A stretch of DNA of 64,000 nucleotides, from positions 1,922,001 to 1,986,000 of the forward strand of contig NC_014654.1 in assembly GCF_000166415.1 (NCBI RefSeq). The letters are read 5' to 3'. Below are positions 63,161 through 64,000 of this stretch, in pieces. Below the pieces are notes generated by a model. The model was not told the origin of the DNA. It searched no databases and saw nothing but the letters and a program-made list of their open reading frames with translations. The stretch is from Halanaerobium hydrogeniformans (GTDB taxonomy: Bacteria; Bacillota; Halanaerobiia; Halanaerobiales; Halanaerobiaceae). The number at the start of each line of letters is the position of its first letter. Positions within the stretch are counted from its first letter, which is position 1. Made by a program: the position numbers and the translations under genes.

Positions 63161-63210
63161 CCTCCTAAAATTTAACCTGAGTAATGTTACTATTTTAGGT
63201 TACTCAGTGC
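63161..63210 (-). promoter_or_regulatory. Cold-shock 5' leader with two mutually exclusive hairpins
   Basis: The short leader (about 60 nt) carries four interleaved arms in order: CTGAGTAA, CCTAAAAT, TTACTCAG, ATTTTAGG. Arms 1+3 (63200-63207 with 63177-63184) and arms 2+4 (63192-63199 with 63164-63171) are each perfect 8-bp stems, but cannot form as simple hairpins together. Arm 4 runs into the AGGAGG ribosome site (63161-63166), so the second stem would hide it. This fits a temperature-dependent translation switch. Confidence 0.6.
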
Positions 63211-63214
63211 TTTT

Positions 63215-63243
63215 AATATATCATCCATTTTATAATTTGTCAA
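63215..63243 (-). promoter_or_regulatory. Sigma-A promoter of the cold-shock gene
   Basis: TTGACA (63238-63243) and TATATT (63215-63220), 17 bp apart on the minus strand; transcription would start at about 63208, at the first leader arm. Confidence 0.75.
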
Positions 63244-63379
63244 ATATTGCGAACATCTACCAGTTTATTTTAAAACAAATTATAGTTGAAAAAATTTATC
63301 CTGAACTTAATCGGAAAATAGCTTTAATAATAATTTTTTTTTTAATTTAGCCAATTGTCTTTTCTGCTGCTTTAATCTA

Positions 63380-63388
63380 TGATATAAT
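63380..63388 (+). promoter_or_regulatory. Possible extended -10 promoter of the antiporter-like gene
   Basis: TGATATAAT, an extended -10 element about 90 bp before the ATG at 63476; no convincing -35. A second TATAAT at 63441 is also possible. The gap 63150-63475 otherwise holds only the csp promoter and leader. Confidence 0.35.
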
Positions 63389-63475
63389 TCTTTAAGAAAG
63401 TTTTAGTGCTTAAATTAAAAATTTAACTTTTTATATATACTATAATTACAAATATATATTTCAGGAGGAAATTAC

Positions 63476-64000
63476 ATGCCTCAATATTTTTACAGTAACT
63501 TTGTTTTTGATAATATTAATCTTTTATTATTAACAACTGGTGTTTTGGTTACATTATTTACTTCATTATCAGCCTGGCGCAAAATAGAAAAGAACAAAAT
63601 AATATTTTATCTATTGATTATTTTTTACATATTAAGCTTTAGTATAGTTATTACTACAAATAACTGGTTTTTATTTATGGTAGGTTGGGAAATTGCAACT
63701 TTAGCTACTTCTTTAATGCTTGTCTGGGATAATAAAAATATTGCCTGGGAATATTTTGTTATACAATTTATTGCTGGAGCATTTTTATTATTAACTGTAA
63801 TAACTGCTTATACAAATGGGTATAATCAAATAGGAGCAATAAATGAATTTTGGCTTCAGTTAATGTTTATTATAGGTGTCGGTGTAAAAAGTGCTTTAAT
63901 TGGTCTACATTTCTGGGTTCCCTATGTATATAAACAGGCATCTACCACCTTTTGTGCAATTTCATCTGCCTGGGTTGCTAAATTAGGTTATATTGCTCTT
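63476..64000 (+). CDS. Antiporter/complex I-type proton-conducting membrane subunit (partial)
   Basis: Truncated by the window end after 175 codons, with no stop. Several hydrophobic helices contain MVGWEIATLATSLML (the conserved TM5 Glu) and GVGVKSALIGLHFWVPYVYKQAS (the TM7 Lys) of the Proton_antipo_M family (NuoL/M/N, MrpA/MrpD, hydrogenase membrane subunits). The stretch after HFW reads VPYVYKQASTTFCAISS rather than the usual LPxAHxxAPTPVSA, so it is a divergent branch. AGGAGG lies 8 nt before the ATG. Probably the first gene of an ion-translocating complex that continues to the right. Confidence 0.8.
   Translation, partial: MPQYFYSNFVFDNINLLLLTTGVLVTLFTSLSAWRKIEKNKIIFYLLIIFYILSFSIVITTNNWFLFMVGWEIATLATSLMLVWDNKNIAWEYFVIQFIAGAFLLLTVITAYTNGYNQIGAINEFWLQLMFIIGVGVKSALIGLHFWVPYVYKQASTTFCAISSAWVAKLGYIAL

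Overview
The window looks like a chromosomal segment of a low-GC, halophilic, fermentative anaerobe of the Halanaerobium type (Firmicutes/Halanaerobiota). This is inferred from the strong AT bias, two Na+-coupled symporters, a trimeric NADH-linked [FeFe] hydrogenase, a clostridial-type pyrimidine operon with PyrD1b/PyrK, and family-level resemblances. No rRNA, tRNA or CRISPR array was found.

Layout. 1-5.6 kb (mostly minus strand): exonuclease III, Na+/proline symporter, isoaspartyl methyltransferase, L,D-transpeptidase, MarR regulator and a DUF5320 protein with a near-consensus promoter. 5.8-9.8 kb: nitroreductase, neurotransmitter:sodium symporter family protein, rRNA uracil methyltransferase and an MntP/YtaF-type membrane protein that seems to start at CTG. 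9.9-13.3 kb (plus): a HutP-family protein, then a three-gene ABC transporter (TrpXYZ-like) behind a long structured leader with an intrinsic terminator. 13.3-15.0 kb: a decayed IS200/IS605 element. 15.1-21.9 kb (minus): LacI regulator, sugar ABC transporter and GH65 disaccharide phosphorylase. 22.2-26 kb: oligopeptide ABC parts (binding protein, OppD, and OppF with a homopolymer frameshift) without permeases. 26-36.4 kb: lytic transglycosylase, CoaE-MgsA fusion, MutM, PolA, a two-component system, HtrA, phosphoglycerate mutase and DUF368.

36.6-50.3 kb holds the de novo pyrimidine pathway in two PyrR-attenuated units: carAB, and pyrR-P-B-C-F-K-D-E. I see three PyrR binding loops, each followed by a terminator. 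An unrecognised membrane protein with its own promoter and folded leader sits between the two units.

50.4-56.7 kb is the most interesting region: hydCBA ([FeFe] hydrogenase) preceded by a sigma-54 type -24/-12 promoter, three TGCAT palindromes 210-350 bp upstream of it, and an adjacent gene for a sigma-54 activator. The activator's N-terminus is built of ferredoxin and degenerate hydrogenase H-cluster modules. It reads as a self-contained redox/H2-sensing circuit. 56.9-64 kb: a permease encoded as two half-genes, a class V aminotransferase, an unknown membrane protein, DegV, an intact DDE insertion sequence inserted just upstream of degV, a cold-shock protein with a switch-like 5' leader, and the start of an antiporter/complex I-type membrane subunit that runs off the window.
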